Numbered from the stretch's first letter, positions 10,688-22,277 are shown. The stretch is 64,000 nt of DNA from Chara braunii (GCA_003427395.1 BFEA01000842.1:392641-456640); one strand, 5' to 3'. The notes: generated by a model not told the origin, from the letters alone. Numbers and translations are program-made.

Positions 10688-11779
10688 TGTTATGAACTTG
10701 GTTGTCTGACAATTTTCTCGCCACTCACTCACAGGGTATCTCACACATGCCCATACATGCACAAGACAAAGGGGAGGAGAGACAGAGTCCAAACTGTACA
10801 CAGACCAGAGATAAGCAGCGGAATAGCAACCATGCACAGATGGGGAGAATACACACTGTGTTTCTCTCTCCCTGACAAACTCCCAACAACCAATCACAAG
10901 ATGACACTGCGAAGATCACAATTGGAATATAACACCGATGATGAGCCAACTCAACTCAAGTAACCCCAGTAATCTTTACAGAGTTTAACCCAGTGTCTGG
11001 CCACCTCAGAACCACACACTCCACCCACTGCTCCACTCTCAGAGTCCAGCGCTACACTGAAACAGCCTCCTAGAGGCCAGCGCCATCCACCAAGATGAAG
11101 ATCATGGACTGCGATGTAGTCCTCAGTGCCGATGAGTCACTCTGACGAAGAAGAAGGCAGCTATGGCTGCCAAGCTGCTACCGTGGCAGCAGCGCCCACA
11201 TATACCCAACGAAGAGCCTCAGTATAGCCCTGCCTTACGCAGATACCCCGAGAGGGTAGGTGCGCTGAGACTGGCCCCAGCTATGGCCGTCTCTCAGAGG
11301 CTGGTTATGGCTGCCTCACGTAGCTGAAGTCTCAGGTGCCGCTGTAGACTTTCAGCGCTGCAACACTTGGTTGGGCACGAACGCGGTCACGCGAAAATGA
11401 ATTGCCAAAAAGCCCTGAATCGATGGGCCTAACCTATCTATAGACTCGCTAGACCTCGACCGGATTGACTGACCCAGCGGTACCGTTGCTGTTTCGGCCT
11501 CCCGGCATCTACTGGACCCGGCTATAGGCTTAGGACCGTCTAGCAGTATAGGCCGCTTAGGGCCTGTCGGTCCTAGGGGTAGCGCGGGCCTGCTATAGGC
11601 AGTTAAGGTAGCTGTAGGAATTCGGTTAGTACCGGGCCTGTATTTTTCCCGGATTTGCAGATCTGTCCCTCACGAATTTCCTTACAGGCCCTCAGCGAAA
11701 CAAAATTACGAATCTAACCTACAGGTTAGTATACAGCCTCACAGTCAATCTCAGCAGCAGAAATCAGCAAGTCATTGCA
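10688..11779 (-). repeat. 5' LTR of element A
   Basis: It is the partner of 4094-5199, TGTTATG...TTGCA. It carries the octamer GCCATAGC (sense) with complements at 11280-11287 and 11160-11167, at the same relative sites as in the 3' LTR. Confidence 0.93.
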
Positions 11780-11786
11780 AACATCT

Positions 11787-11982
11787 ACAATGACCGTTTT
11801 GCAGACCGTTTTACAATTACGCTGTACATGTAGCAGCCAAATCTGTCTGCAACATCTCAGTGTGAATGGTGCAGCTCGGCATATCAGACAACAGAGGGCA
11901 TTGGGATGAACATCAGGATATTCCTACCGGTAGGCAAAGTAGTCTGAGGAGCAAGGAAATGAGAGTCCTCCTCCCCCTCCTC

Positions 11983-12065
<83 letters not shown>

Positions 12066-12282
12066 AGGGAGCTCGGCTTTGGTTCAACCAGGATGGACTA
12101 CCTCATCTCAACGGACTGTGGAGTCAATGTCAAAAGAATCTACTACCTGCAATCCTTACAATGACGGTTTTTCCTAGTGATACGTCACACATGTACCAGC
12201 CAATTCTGTCTGCAACATCTGAGTGTGAATGGTGGAACTCGACATATCAGACAACAGAGGGCATTGCAATGACAACAAGATG
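11787..12282. repeat. Direct repeat pair flanking a CT/GA inverted repeat
   Basis: About 125 bases starting TACAATGACC at 11787 recur at 12157, including TCTGTCTGCAACATCT and CATATCAGACAACAGAGGGC. Between them lies a reverse-oriented copy of the CT-rich repeat family seen at 3528-3897. No coding function is seen in the first copy. Confidence 0.75.
11986..12059. repeat. (TC)n-(GA)n perfect inverted repeat
   Basis: About 40 bases of alternating C/T run straight into about 34 bases of alternating G/A, with the dyad centre at 12025/12026 (TCTCTAGAGA). The arms are fully complementary and could form a loopless hairpin. Confidence 0.9.
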
Positions 12283-12659
12283 TCTGCAACATCTTGTTCG
12301 CACAGTTGTTCATTTACAGTGCCCAACCAGTGTGGGTGCCAGGTCACCCGCATTCAGGTAATGACCAATGGAATCAGAACGGAGAAAGAGCAATGGTGCA
12401 GTGGTGGGAGTGAACACTTTGCAATGTCAGATAAGATCATCTTAGGTAAGTCAAGACCAGCGCAAACCCAGAATAGCCAGAGGCGATCACGATCATTGAA
12501 TTGACCATTGTGGATCTCTCTGTTTGTGACTTTGCAGATACTCGGGAAGTGCAGCAAATAATGGAGGACAACGTGAAGCAGGTGTGTAGTGATAAGAAAC
12601 CGCAAGGCACAGGCAGGTGCTTTGAAAAGCGTGGGCGTCGCTCAGTTCTCATTCCATGA
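12229..12659 (+). CDS. Tentative two-exon ORF of unknown function
   Basis: From ATG 12229 the frame is open to 12445, where TTAG|GTAAGT is a good 5' splice site. A 92-bp intron would end at TTTGTGACTTTGCAG (12537). Joining 12445 to 12538 is phase 1 and keeps the frame open for about 40 more codons to a TGA at 12657-12659; unspliced, the frame stops near 12504. The product would be about 112 residues. Its first half has several cysteines, its second is charged, with no domain I recognise. The first exon overlaps the end of a direct repeat, so the start is doubtful and this may be a decayed gene piece or chance. Confidence 0.3.
12446..12537 (+). other. Candidate spliceosomal intron
   Basis: It has GTAAGT at the 5' end, CTTTGCAG at the 3' end and a length of 92 bp. 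It is supported only by the splice consensus and by frame continuity across the junction. Confidence 0.3.
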
Positions 12660-12740
12660 CGTGCGGCTTTCAAATTCCCCCTGACTCTTGCGATATATAT
12701 TCATATGTTTATATATTTTGGAAGGATTTCACACTGTACT

Positions 12741-12880
12741 AGAGTCCCATGTCCCAGTCCCAAGTCCCAGGTCCCAGTCCAAAGTCCCAGGTCCCAGTCC
12801 AAAGTCCCAGGTCCCAGTCCCAAGTCCCAGGTCCCAGTCCTGAGTCCCAGGCCCCAGTCTTGAGTCCCAGACCCGAATCC
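12741..12880. repeat. 20-bp minisatellite
   Basis: Tandem copies of AAGTCCCAGGTCCCAGTCCA, about six to seven units, becoming more diverged towards the right end. Confidence 0.9.
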
Positions 12881-13046
12881 CATTCTGTGTTTTATTAATG
12901 GTTCCAGCCACTTGTACAATGTGCACGAATACTCCAGAACAGTAGTTTTCGTGTGTAACATGATTGCAGAGGCTTAGGCGAGCTAGTTAAGTAGATTGTG
13001 ATAGAAAGTCCCTGGTAGATAACAGTTATGGGTTGAAGAGTCTGCC
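12881..13046 (+). repeat. Probable 5' part of LTR F, interrupted by element B
   Basis: The five bases CTGCC at 13042-13046 recur at 22278-22282 after element B, so this flank is continuous with 22278-22985, which ends as an LTR with a PBS. The LTR start is not resolved; TGTAACATG near 12955 is one candidate. Confidence 0.45.
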
Positions 13047-14122
13047 TGTTACATCTTCGACCCCACACGGGTCCTACCGGACCCGACTTAGGGCTAGAGG
13101 GACACATCAGCGCCTAAAGGCCCGACCTTGGGGGATAACAGGCCGAAAGGCCACGACTTGGACCAGATTACGGACCAGGCCCAAACGACATTTCGTTTTG
13201 GGCCTTGCGGCGCCTTTTGAGGCTGCCGCTCTCCGGTTGGACCTGAATTGTCGATCTGGACGGTTCAGCCCCAACCAAGGCCTCGCAGCATTGAGGCCGG
13301 TCCTCTTCGAACCAGTACTTAGGACTGGTCGATGGCCTCGAAGTCCTCACTTCGAGGCCATCGACCCACCGGCACGCTACGGTGCGGTATGGTACAGCGC
13401 GAATCAGCGCTGGCGCTAAGTTTAGCGCAGGAGCAGCGAGGAGCAGCGCAGCGCAGCAGCAGCGGAGACTGGGCGTTATCGGCGGCCATAGCCGCCTGAG
13501 GTATTGGGAGTCGGAGGCTTCTCTCCTCCCTCCCATCGCCAGTCCCCTCTCTCTCTCTCTCCTCCTCGGCTCCCTTCTTCTTCTTCTTCTTCTTCTTCTT
13601 CTCTTCAGACTTCATCTTCTTCTTCTTCTTCTTCTTCTTCTTCTTCTTCTTCTTCAGATTGGAGACTTATACTAGTTGGACAGAGATCAGAGTTGGACTT
13701 TGGTGGTAAGAGGCTGTGGTACTTACCGGATTCGAGACTTGGAGATTGTTGGGGATGATGCTTGGCTGCATCACAGATTGGACACCGGTTACATTCGGAC
13801 TCTGGTGACTTATTGTCCGCGACATTTTGATCTTGTTCGAGGACATTTTGGATTACCATATTGGTGACCTACTGGTTTCTATCTCGGTGACATTTGGTGC
13901 TACCTTCATCTCCTTTGTCTCTCCTCCCACCTCTCATCTGTGTATGTGTGTACGAGGTCTGGGCATTGTCTATGCTTGGCCCAGACCCCACCATCTCACG
14001 ATTGTATGTGTGTGGAGTGATATCTATGTGAGTCAGTCCGTTTATCAGACTTCCGCTGCATATATGCTCATCCTACATTGGTTGATCTTTGGTTCTGCCC
14101 ATACTCATTGAAATATGTAACA
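13047..14122 (+). repeat. 5' LTR of element B
   Basis: It has TGTTACA...TGTAACA ends. It includes a (TTC)n tract at about 13577-13655 and the octamer GCCATAGC inside GGCGGCCATAGCCGCC (13485-13492), 438 bases from the LTR start. Confidence 0.96.
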
Positions 14123-14126
14123 GTTT

Positions 14127-14138
14127 TGGTATCGGAGC
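14127..14138 (+). promoter_or_regulatory. Primer binding site, element B
   Basis: TGGTATCGGAGC lies four bases after the LTR end. It is the same variant of the initiator tRNA-Met site as in element A. Confidence 0.92.
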
Positions 14139-15284
14139 AGACCAGTTTACGGAGCTGCTCACCAGGTATGTCTGATTTAGGACTTAGATTGCTCGTTCAA
14201 TCTTCCAAATCAGCGCTGTATTACTATCAAGTTCAAAGTTGCAAAATTTTTCTTTTTTAGGTATTCTATTTAGTTCAGCATTTCCGTTTCAATTCGGTAT
14301 TTGGACTTATAATTAGGATTTCGGTTTTATTCCGGTATGCTGTTTATTTAGGTTCCGATTAATTGATACTAATCCGATAATTTGTTAGGTTCGGATTTCT
14401 GATTTGAAAACGTTATTAGGGTTGAATCAGTATCCTGTTGAAATTCGGCATTCTGATTTCCATTCAGCAGTCCGTTTTTAACTTCGGCATTCTGTTGTAA
14501 ATCCTACATTTCGTTTTTCTTTTTGGTATTTCCGTTTTTCCTTCAGTATTGGAAATTAGGGTTACAAAATTTTGGTTGTTCGATCAACTTGGGAATTTCG
14601 AACGTTTTGGAAACGTAATACCGGAAATTCCGCGGAAACGTGAAAAATTAGGGTTGGGGCCGAAATTTTTGCGAATTTTTTTTTTTCTTTCCCCTTGTTG
14701 GAGAAATTCCGAAAACGGATTTAGGCCTTTAAAAATCGGATTTTGACGGTGGAAATTCCCAAAATTTCACGTTTTTGGAAATTCGAGTGTTGTTTCTCTG
14801 GATTTTTCCGAAATTTTTGTTGGCAAATAATTCCTAATCTGACCCTCAAATTTGCGACTTTCGGGTAGTTAACTAATTAACGGTGAACTCCCGGACCATA
14901 ATTGATCTCAAAGAGACCTTATCTTAGTACAATTCAAATTCGTTCATTATCATTATTACAAATATTGTTTATTGATTATCATCAAGAAATCTTTAGTGCA
15001 AACATTGTTTATTGATTATCATTAAGGGATTTTATTGCGTTATTAATCATTAATTAATTTTATTGATTAAATAATTCGTTATTAATTCTTCTGATTACAA
15101 TTTTTTGGAATTGGTTACGGGAAAATTATTTTTTTCTGTTTTGATTAGGTGTCTACAGTCCATCAGTGGGACAGGGGGATTGTATGCGTATTGTTTGATT
15201 GTTCTACCCCTGTTCCCACTCTCCCTACCCTCCCCGTATTCTGTGACCACCGGGACGTCTCAAGTACCGCACCAGTTCACACTG
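14139..15284 (+). other. 5' leader of element B
   Basis: An AT-rich leader of about 1.1 kb with many degenerate ATTCGGTATTTCCG-like segments and no protein similarity. A frame continuous with gag opens at 15105, but its first 60 residues are hydrophobic and unlike Gag. Confidence 0.75.
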
Positions 15285-17078
15285 ATGTCGATGGAACAGG
15301 ACACCGGGGCACTGCCACGGCGCAGTGCCAGGCTCGCAGTTCGTGCTCGACCTACGGTACCTCCACGAACCAAGGCTCAGCAACAGAGACTCAGCAGGCG
15401 GACGACTCCAGCGGCATCGAGTACAGCGTTGACGGTACCGGTTACCACTGGAGTTCTTCCCGCATGCCCGGTCCAAGGGGCCGGTGAGCCGTTGGCAGCT
15501 TACCTTCAGTGGGTACAGGCATTCACAGATGTTGTAGCTACCGCAAAGGCTCAAGAGGAGGCAACAGAGGTAGAACGTCAGCGGCTGGCGAATGAGGCGG
15601 CAGCCCAAGCTCGGCACACTGCTGAGGCTGACGCAGCAGCACGAGATCAACGGAATGCCGCCAGCACGGAGTCCCTGATTCATAGTGAGAATCAGTGGAC
15701 AACCTTCCTCCAAGGCATGGTCTTTGTGCCTTCGGACGCGCAGGCGGATCCGACACCGGCGGAGGCAGAGAGAACTCACCTGGCTAACTTGATGCTGGGC
15801 ATGATGAGAGGAATCATGTGGAATAACACACTGCTGCAGGCNCATCTGNGCACNGAACAACANCAAAGACANAAGTACCAGCAAGACATTGNTGTTTTAA
15901 CGGNTGCCATCCNCGCCNAAGCTTCACAGCAGCAGCAACNNCATCANCTGTTGAACTCAGCTCTCGCACGCATCAACAACATTGAGGCTAATGCCTCAGC
16001 AGCGCCAGGCTGCACGACGGACGCGACGAAGCAGCTCAACGAGCGCATCGATCACGTCGTCAATATCATCGNCGATNTAGGCNATTTNACTAGCCCNGCC
16101 ACAATCAGCAGCACGGTGGCCGCCATCAAGACGGACATCACCAAGCTGCAGACGAGACCGGACGCCGCTACGAAGACTTACAAGATGCCGCACTTNGACA
16201 TCAGCAAGTTCGACGACTACAACAAGTCGGACGCCTTGACATGGTGGCAACGTTTCCTCACGGAAGCATCATGCCGCACTGTCCCGGCGGATGACATGAT
16301 GAAGGCGCTCTACTTACAACTGAACGGAGGAGCGCAGACATGGATGAATTATCTGGCGGCTACCAAGAAATGCACCATCGCCGAACTCCACACACACATT
16401 CCGTGGAAGGAGTTCGAGAAGCTATGGCTCACCCGGTTCATGGTTCGCAACGTCGTGAAGGCAGCCATGAACGAGGTGTACACCTGCTCTCAAGGTAGTA
16501 TGCCAACTCGAGACGGGATAACTAAGTGGCAGAAGATAGTGACCACGCCAGGCTTCGATTTGAGTTTTACCAATCAACGATCCGAGTTCTTCTCGCGATC
16601 GTGCGCAGGACTGCGATCGGCACTCGGCAACGAGTACGATTACGATTCGTTCCAGGCCATTCTGGATCGTGCAAACTTGGTCATCCAAACGGATGACAAG
16701 GCCGCAAACGAACGGCAGTCCCAACCGCATTATGTGGCTAAGCAGGGCTATCAACAACCGGCACATAACAATGCCGTGATTTATGAAGAAACAGTCGATC
16801 TCCACGATGTAGCAGCATCCTCGAGTGATGGAGGAATTGTAGCAGCGCTCCCGCCGAAGCGTCCCAAGAGAGTTCGAAAGAACAAGGCGACACATGAGAC
16901 GGCATCGACGGGAACTGGGCCGCAACCATGGACGGCTTACAAGATAACCAAGCATGTCTATGACCTCCGTAAAAAGTACGGATACTGCCTTTGGTGCAAC
17001 GGCGTCATGCATTTGACCGCACAATGCCTCGAAAAGGGCAAGACACGCGTATCCTGTCCAGCAAACTCGGGAAACTGA
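15285..17078 (+). CDS. gag: Gag of element B
   Basis: Gag forms the virus-like particle and packages the element RNA. I chose ATG 15285 (MSMEQDTGALPRRSARLAV) because the upstream extension looks like translated leader. An Ala/Glu/Arg-rich coiled coil spans about residues 80-135. The capsid core is near residues 305-470 (KFDDYNKSDALTWWQRF, then LWLTRFMV). A CX2CX4HX4C zinc knuckle (CLWCNGVMHLTAQC) is at about residues 568-581, near the stop. The frame is open over about 597 codons, though single Ns at 15842-16200 and elsewhere leave some residues undefined. The same layout is seen in element C. Pol starts in the -1 frame over the last 88 bases. Confidence 0.88.
   Translation: MSMEQDTGALPRRSARLAVRARPTVPPRTKAQQQRLSRRTTPAASSTALTVPVTTGVLPACPVQGAGEPLAAYLQWVQAFTDVVATAKAQEEATEVERQRLANEAAAQARHTAEADAAARDQRNAASTESLIHSENQWTTFLQGMVFVPSDAQADPTPAEAERTHLANLMLGMMRGIMWNNTLLQXHLXXEQXQRXKYQQDIXVLTXAIXAXASQQQQXHXLLNSALARINNIEANASAAPGCTTDATKQLNERIDHVVNIIXDXGXXTSXATISSTVAAIKTDITKLQTRPDAATKTYKMPHXDISKFDDYNKSDALTWWQRFLTEASCRTVPADDMMKALYLQLNGGAQTWMNYLAATKKCTIAELHTHIPWKEFEKLWLTRFMVRNVVKAAMNEVYTCSQGSMPTRDGITKWQKIVTTPGFDLSFTNQRSEFFSRSCAGLRSALGNEYDYDSFQAILDRANLVIQTDDKAANERQSQPHYVAKQGYQQPAHNNAVIYEETVDLHDVAASSSDGGIVAALPPKRPKRVRKNKATHETASTGTGPQPWTAYKITKHVYDLRKKYGYCLWCNGVMHLTAQCLEKGKTRVSCPANSGN
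17033..17039 (+). promoter_or_regulatory. Candidate -1 frameshift heptamer at the gag-pol overlap
   Basis: A_AAG_GGC in the gag frame lies just after the zinc knuckle, inside the overlap with pol in the -1 frame. It fits X_XXY_YYZ, but G in the second triplet is not a favoured slippery sequence. I see no proven downstream pseudoknot. Confidence 0.25.
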
Positions 17079-20000
17079 GTTATGCAAGGAGAGGGGCGAC
17101 GTCTCTCCTCACTCCGCCGGAACCGGTTGCCTTGCTAGCAATCGATGTCACTACCGGGGAGCATGCGTTAGTCGCTGATTCTCGTGCTACGTATGAGGAT
17201 TATGCCGCCCAGCTGGTACCACCACTAGACCAGCCGAGCCACGTACACTTAGATTGCGTATGCGCAGCCTGTACACCGTCGACAAGTGATCCGGTCAATT
17301 CACCACTGATTTGCGAGGACTCGACGGCGTGGTCAAGACTTGAGGAGCTTGACCTGCTCACGAGAGAGGACTTCGCTTGGATGCCTCTACCCTCGACCGG
17401 AACCTTGCCAAGGCCGCATTGCAACGGCTTGATGGCAAATCTACGCTCCTATTTGCACACTACAGTACCAGCTCCGTTGACGGACGACGGGGTAGCGGTT
17501 GTCGATCTCCGCTCCTATCTTGCGAAGATTGACCGCGAGTACGCCACCCAAAGGTACGCCAAAACCGACGCTCCTTTGCTCTATATCCGCATTCAAATCG
17601 GAAAGGCAACCTGTAGTGCCTTGATTGATTGCGGTGCGTCTCGCAACTTTGTGAGCCAAGCCTTTATGACCCGCGCAGGTCTTGGCCCGCGCGTTCGAAG
17701 GAAGACGCAACCTACGCAAGTTACACTCGCGGACGACCGCACGCAAAAGTCAATTGACCGATGCGTCGATGGCGTTTCGGTCTACTTTGCGCCACTTGCG
17801 TGCGAGCCGGTGTCTTTTGACATCCTCGACACCAAGTTCGACATGATTCTAGGCATGTCTTGGTTGCGTAGCGCCGATCATCCGGTGAACTTTCATGACC
17901 GAACCGTTCACATCCGTGATCAGAACGGAGTTTTAGTCCCATGTACGGTTGCGAACCCTCACACTTCGATTGCTTGTCACGTGGTTTCCGTTGCGAGAAT
18001 TCGCGACGCCTTAGCTCGGAATGACGTCCAGGAGATGGGCCTTAAATTCTTGCATGCCCTCCCCTCGCCGGACGGACCAGCCGCGTCACCGTCGGACCCA
18101 CGCATTTCTCACCTCTTGGACGAGTATAGAGACGTCTTCGAGGCTCCCACCGGAACGGTTCCGGATCGGCCCATACGTCACGGGATCACTCTCGAGGCTG
18201 GNGCCGTCCCTCCGCGTGGATGTATCTACCGCATGAGCGAAGANGAACTCGAGGTGCTTCGCGCACAACTCGATGACCTTCTCGACAAGGGTTGGATTCG
18301 CCCTAGTTGCTCGCCATACGGTGCACCTGTTCTCTTCGTCCGGAAGAAGAATAAAGATCTACGGTTATGCATCGATTATCGCATACTTAACACACAAACT
18401 GTAAAGAACACCGGTCCTCTCCCTCGGATTGATGATCTCCATGAGCGGTTAGGCGGCGCGACGTACTTCTCGAAGTTGGACTTGAAGTCAGGTTACCACC
18501 AGATTGAAATCCAGCCTCAAGATCGGTACAAGACCGCGTTCAAGACGTGGTACGGGGATTTTGAGTTGGTTGTCATGCCCTTTGGCCTCACCAATGCCCC
18601 CGCAACTTTTCAAGCAGCTATGACGACTGAGTTTCGCGACTTGCTCGATTGCAGCGTCCTCATCTACCTCGATGACATCTTGGTCTATAGCAGGACGTTG
18701 GACGCGCACATCACACACCTTCGCGCTGTTTTGAATCGTTTGGGACTGGCCAAGTACAAAGCAAACCGCGACAAGTGCGAGGTCGCCAAGCAAGAGCTTG
18801 AGTATTTGGGCCACTATGTTACGCCGAAAGGCATTCGTCCCTTAGCGGACAAGATCCAAGCCATCGTGGATTGGCCGGAACCCCGTTGTTCGACGGATGT
18901 ACGCTCTTTCATGGGTTTGGCTGGGTACTATCAGCGATTCGTCGAGTCATACTCGAAAGTGGCCGCTCCTTTGTCGAGACTTCAGTCCCGAAGGTGCCCT
19001 TCGAGTTCGATGACGCAGCCCGTGGCGCGTTCACTACGTTGAAGGCAGCAATGCAAGCCACACCTGCCCTCCGTATATACGACCCCACCCTACCCACCCA
19101 AGTGACTACGGACGCTTCGGGATACGGTATTTGTGCGGTGTTGGAACAGTGTCACGAGGACGGTTGGCATCCGGTTGAGTATTTCTCCCAAAAGTTGCCT
19201 CTCCTCAACACTCTCGACGACGCTAGGAAGAAAGAGCTACTCGCGTTCGTCTCCGTTCTCGAACGGTGGCGCCACTTTCTTCTCGGCCGTCTGCGTTTTA
19301 AATGGAATACGGACAACAAATCGTTGACCTTTTACAAAACGCAGGACACGGTCACTAGCACGATCGGTCGATGGATGTATTACATCGACCAGTTCGATTT
19401 TGACCCGTGCCACATTCCCGGTCCCGCCAATTGAGCTGCTGACGCCCTCTCACGACGGCCCGACTTTTGTGCCATTGTGACCACGACATTCGACCTCGAT
19501 GACGATGTGCAGCCGCATTTCGTCAAAGGCTACAAGTCCGATCCGGCTTACTCTACGCTATATGCAAAGCTCTCATCGGATCACCGGCCGGCTAGCCACT
19601 ATCGGATTTCCGACGGGTTCCTTCTCCTTCACACGAGAGGAAAGGACTTGTTAGTTGTGCCCCAAGATCGCATCTTACGGACTCGTTTTCTCGGCGAATT
19701 CCACGACGCACGACTTTCGGCACACCTTGGCGTGAACCGCACAATAGCACGCCTCCGCCTGCGTTTTCACTGGCCCGACGTCCTTCATGACGTCACGAGG
19801 TACGTTGAGTCATGTGCAGTTTGCCACCGTAACAAGGGTCGATGTCGAGTCCCCTTCAGCGAACTGAAACGGTTGTCGATTCCTCGGGCACCGCGCCTCT
19901 CCATTGCTATGGACGTGACAGGCCGTTCCCCCGCGGTCGCCACGACCATGACGGTATTCTCACGGTCGTTGACCGTTTGAGCAAGTATGCTTGCTTCCTT

Positions 20001-20845
20001 CCTTGCAAGTATCATGCTGCAGCACCCGAGCTCGCACGACTCTTGCACACCGGTTGGATTACCAACCACGGTGTTCCGGAAGCGACCAAGATACTCGCTT
20101 CATGTCGACCTTTTGGACTTCCCTCATGGCTGAGTCTGGTACGACAATGAAGCCAAGCTCGGCTCGGCACACGCAGACGGATGATTAGACGGAGCGAGCG
20201 CACCAAACCGCTCAGATGATGTTGCGTACGCTCATCCGTCCCGACCAGAAAGATTGGGTTGACCGGCTTCCCGACATCGAGTTCGCCTATAACACTTCGG
20301 GCGATCTGCGTCACACCATTCGAGCTACATCACGGTGGAGAGAAAGCACGGATCTTCGCCGATGTCCTTTTGCCACAGGCTGCCGACATAAACGTCCCTT
20401 GCTCTCCCGCTTCCGTTCGGAAGTACCGGGACTTGCTGATCAAAGCCCGCACAAATATGCAAAAGGCTCAGATCCGCATGCAGCAGCAGGTTAACCGACG
20501 TCGACTTCCATGTCCTTTCCGCGAGGGAGACCTTGTTTGGGTCCTCTCCGAGGAATTTGCGCTCGAGCAGGACGTTTCGCTCAAACTCCTTCCGAAATGG
20601 TTCGGACCATGGGAAGTCACTTCTGCCGTTGGAGACGACGCCACAGGTCCTTCCTTCGTGATCAACATTCCACCGCACCTTACAGTGCATCGGGTCTTCC
20701 ACGCATTGAAGCTGGCCATCTACACGTCACCTTCAGTTGACGAGTTTCCTGGACGTCGATCACAGGATCCGCCTTCCATGGACGGACATCAGGAAGTGGA
20801 CCGAGTCATCACGCACCGCAAGTATGGCAACAAGCCAATGCAGTA
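17040..20845 (+). pseudogene. pol: Pol of element B (protease, RT, RNase H, integrase)
   Basis: One frame holds protease (DCGASRNF at 17627) and most of [38 protein letters not shown] and an intact [10 protein letters not shown] near 18665. It breaks near 18980, where RNase H continues in another frame (TTDASGYGI, KKELLAFVSVL, NTDNKS) to TGA at 19432-19434, in place of the Arg of NRAADALSR. Integrase zinc-binding residues are kept (HDARLSAHLG, CAVCHRN). The frame shifts again near 19920, the SDRD motif is lost by a short deletion near 20085, and a TAG precedes TERAHQT at 20186. The GPW module (KWFGPWEVTSAVG) is readable up to the gap at 20846. The copy cannot encode a working polyprotein. Confidence 0.92.
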
Positions 20846-21105
20846 NNNNNNNNNNNNNNNNNNNNNNNNNNNNNNNNNNNNNNNNNNNNNNNNNNNNNNN
20901 NNNNNNNNNNNNNNNNNNNNNNNNNNNNNNNNNNNNNNNNNNNNNNNNNNNNNNNNNNNNNNNNNNNNNNNNNNNNNNNNNNNNNNNNNNNNNNNNNNNN
21001 NNNNNNNNNNNNNNNNNNNNNNNNNNNNNNNNNNNNNNNNNNNNNNNNNNNNNNNNNNNNNNNNNNNNNNNNNNNNNNNNNNNNNNNNNNNNNNNNNNNN
21101 NNNNN
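20846..21105. other. Assembly gap (260 Ns)
   Basis: A run of Ns replaces the end of the integrase tail and 3' untranslated region of element B. From element C the missing DNA should encode the chromodomain-like end (YKVTFRACDLDYTRW in C). Confidence 0.99.
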
Positions 21106-21144
21106 GGACAGACAACTCCGCCCTCGCAAGTAGCTCGGTCTTTT

Positions 21145-21155
21145 AAGAGGGGGAG
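21145..21155 (+). promoter_or_regulatory. Polypurine tract, element B
   Basis: AAGAGGGGGAG lies two bases before the 3' LTR. The sequence ahead of it (AGCTCGGTCTTT) is shared with element C. Confidence 0.88.
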
Positions 21156-21157
21156 TG

Positions 21158-22277
21158 TGTTACATCTTCGACGCCACACGGGTCCTACCGAACCCGACTT
21201 AGGGCTAGAGGGACACATCAGGGCCTAAAGGCCCGACCTTGGGGGATAACAGGCTGAAAGGCCACGACTTGGACCAGATTACGGACCAGGCCCAAACGAC
21301 ATTTCGTTTTGGGCATGGCAGCGCCGTTTGAGGCTGCCGCTCTCCGGTTGGACCTGAATCGTCGATCTGGACGGTTCAGCCCCAACCAAGGCCTCGCAGC
21401 ATCGAGGCCGGTCATCTTCGAACCAGTACTTAGTACTGGTCCGGCCTCACTTCGAGGCCATCGACCCACTGGCACGCTACAGTGCGGTATGGTACAGCGC
21501 GAATCAGCGCTGGCGCTAAGTTCAGCGCAGGAGCAGCGAGGAGCAGCGCAGCGCAGCATTAGCGCAGCAGCAGCGAGCGGAGCAGCAGCAGCGGTGATTG
21601 GGCGTAATCGGCGGCCATAGCCGCCTGAGGTATCGGGAGTCGGAGGCTTTTCTCCTTCCTCCCATCGCCAGTCCCCTCTCTCTCTCTCTCCTCCTCGGCT
21701 CCCTTCTTCTTCTTCTTCTTCTTCTTCTTCTTCTCTTCAGACTTCATCTTCTTCTTCTTCTTCCTTTTTTTCTTCAGATTGGAGACTTATACTAGTTGGA
21801 CAGAGATCAGAGTTGGACTTTGGTGGTAAGAGGCTGTGGTACTTACCGGATTCGAGACTTGGAGATTGTTGGGGATGATACTCGGCTGCATCACAGATTG
21901 GACACCGGTTACATTAGGACTCTGTATCTCCGACATTGGTGACTTATTGTCCGCGACATTTTGATCTTGTTCGAGGACATTTTGGATTACCATATCGGTG
22001 ACCTGCTGGCTTCTATCTCGATGACATTTGGTGCTACCTACATCTCCCACCTCCTTCGTCTCTCCTCCCACCTCTCATCTGTGTATGTGTGTACGAGGTC
22101 TGGGCATCGTCTATGGTTGGCCCAGACCCCACCATCTCACGATTGTATGTGTGTGGAGTGATATCTATGTGAGTCAGTCTATGTGAGTCAGTCCGTTTAT
22201 CAGACTTCCGCTGCATATATGCTCATCCTACATTGGTTGATCTTTGGTTCTGCCCATACTCATTGAAGTATGTAACA
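21158..22277 (+). repeat. 3' LTR of element B
   Basis: It matches 13047-14122 with small indels, among them a duplicated CTATGTGAGTCAGT. The octamer GCCATAGC is at 21614-21621, 456 bases from the LTR start. Confidence 0.96.

Larger units (their letters stand above)
4094..11779 (-). mobile_element. Element A: Ty3/gypsy retrotransposon with both LTRs
   Basis: Two LTRs (4094-5199 and 10688-11779) bracket a minus-strand gag-pol remnant. The PBS lies inside the right LTR and a purine-rich tract inside the left one. Both LTRs run TGTTATG to TTGCA. Flanks share AACA (4090-4093 and 11780-11783), or AACAT if the LTR is taken to begin one base later. In the first 330 aligned LTR bases I count roughly 13 differences, so the insertion is not recent. 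Gag lacks its capsid core and pol is broken repeatedly, so the copy cannot act alone. Confidence 0.93.
13047..22277 (+). mobile_element. Element B: full-length Ty3/gypsy retrotransposon with target duplication
   Basis: The LTRs are 13047-14122 and 21158-22277 (TGTTACA...TGTAACA). The PBS is at 14127, gag-pol is on the plus strand, and a polypurine tract abuts the 3' LTR. The perfect 5-bp target duplication CTGCC lies at 13042-13046 and 22278-22282. The element is 9231 bp, including 260 Ns. Pol is broken in several places. Its proteins are closest to those of element C within this window, but the two LTR sequences are unlike. Confidence 0.97.

Noticed and set aside
15105-15284. The upstream extension of B gag as a signal peptide or extra domain
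   Set aside because: It is translated leader with a hydrophobic run, has no counterpart in C, and a suitable ATG follows at 15285.
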